64,000 nucleotides of DNA from BM003 sp963699835. Its GTDB lineage: Bacteria; Pseudomonadota; Gammaproteobacteria; Steroidobacterales; BM003. Made by a program: the position numbers and the translations under genes. Shown here piece by piece: positions 63,884-64,000 of this stretch. The stretch's first letter is position 1. Each line of letters begins with the position of its first letter. Where the stretch lies: positions 62,001-126,000 of the forward strand of contig CAVOVJ010000005.1 in NCBI GenBank assembly GCA_963699835.1, in the 5' to 3' direction. The notes under the pieces were generated by a model. It made no database searches. It was not told where the DNA came from and saw nothing but the letters and a program-made list of their open reading frames with translations.

Positions 63884-64000
63884 ATGGCCAGTGAACTCGA
63901 GCGCGATCTCGCGCTTCCTTGTGGCGCTGTTGTCGCCAACAGGATCGGAAAATCAGCAATGACCGAGGGACTTGCGGACGAGCTTGATCGTGCGACCGTC
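63884..64000 (+). CDS. NADH:flavin oxidoreductase (old yellow enzyme family), N-terminal part only
   Basis: The window ends inside this gene after 39 codons. ATG 63884 (with AGGAG-like CAGGAGCAGG upstream) opens a frame reading MASELERDLALPCGA, then VVANRIGKSAMTEGLAD. That NRI.K.AMTEG pattern is the conserved start of the OYE/2,4-dienoyl-CoA reductase group (TIM-barrel FMN enzymes). Nothing further of the gene can be seen. Confidence 0.8.
   Translation, partial: MASELERDLALPCGAVVANRIGKSAMTEGLADELDRATV

Noticed and set aside
1..64000. CRISPR arrays, tRNA/rRNA genes, insertion sequences, prophage or toxin-antitoxin pairs
   Set aside because: I found no regularly spaced direct repeats, no cloverleaf or rRNA signature, no transposase or integrase, and no phage structural gene. 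Small adjacent ORFs are coupled metabolic genes.

Overview
This 64 kb window is chromosomal DNA from a high-GC gammaproteobacterium. The evidence is the gene set: ttcA, pdxH, an SseA-type sulfurtransferase with a YgaV/BigR-type regulator, PpnN, a TIGR04211-like SH3 protein, OmpW, FusA2 and the PhaR/phasin pair. I cannot name the genus. I found no rRNA, tRNA, insertion sequence, prophage or CRISPR array. It reads as a compact core chromosome with many small, alternating transcription units.

Layout. 1-6.9 kb: bile-acid-type symporter, ttcA, small envelope proteins, a degenerate EEP-fold protein, a persulfide-sensor-like ArsR repressor with a sulfurtransferase, and an alpha/beta hydrolase. 6.9-12.8 kb: branched-chain amino acid block, with ilvD divergent from ilvC-leuA-leuB and a leucine-rich leader peptide with an attenuator ahead of ilvC. 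12.8-22.6 kb: transporters (SulP, OPT, MgtE, MFS), a DsbA-fold protein, a basic XRE protein and an FMN alpha-hydroxyacid dehydrogenase. 22.6-30.8 kb: diheme cytochrome lipoprotein, OmpW, a membrane/helical-repeat protein, MaoC-cupin pair, methyltransferase, omega-amidase-like enzyme, a lipoprotein and a long coiled-coil protein. 30.9-35.4 kb: exported amidohydrolase, then pdxH-SH3-FG-GAP. 35.4-38.7 kb: phaR, phasin, a PhaB/FabG-like reductase and an IlvE-type aminotransferase. 38.7-46.3 kb: a minus-strand series of tonB-like, small ORF, ppnN, GCS2 ligase, fused CoA-transferase and an ILVBL/HACL2-like ThDP lyase. 46.5-54.2 kb: DUF819 and NSS transporters, msrA, and fusA2-M23-SAM hydrolase-copD. 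54.4-64 kb: arsC, patatin, SRPBCC, a glycine-zipper lipoprotein, SLC13/RCK permease, CFA-like methyltransferase, REC-PAS-GGDEF-EAL, TVP38, and the start of an old-yellow-enzyme gene.

Strongest regulatory signals. (1) The ilvC attenuator has mutually exclusive hairpins and a Leu-rich leader peptide. (2) Four copies of GCAGTGCA lie at the phasin and reductase promoters, consistent with PhaR operators. (3) A perfect 16-bp inverted repeat lies just downstream of the -10 of the ArsR-type gene. The most interesting metabolic unit is the adjacent CoA-transferase and HACL2-like lyase, a possible alpha-oxidation (formyl-CoA-producing) pair.

Caveat on the sequence. Seven genes (ilvC, a lipoprotein, the coiled-coil protein, the ThDP lyase, the CoA-transferase, the GCS2 ligase and the patatin) are each broken by exactly one extra base, and each becomes a full-length family member if that base is removed. 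The uniform +1 direction points to sequencing or assembly error rather than decay, so I annotate each as a single gene. Ten of thirteen convergent gene pairs abut or overlap at their stop codons, leaving no room for ordinary terminators.
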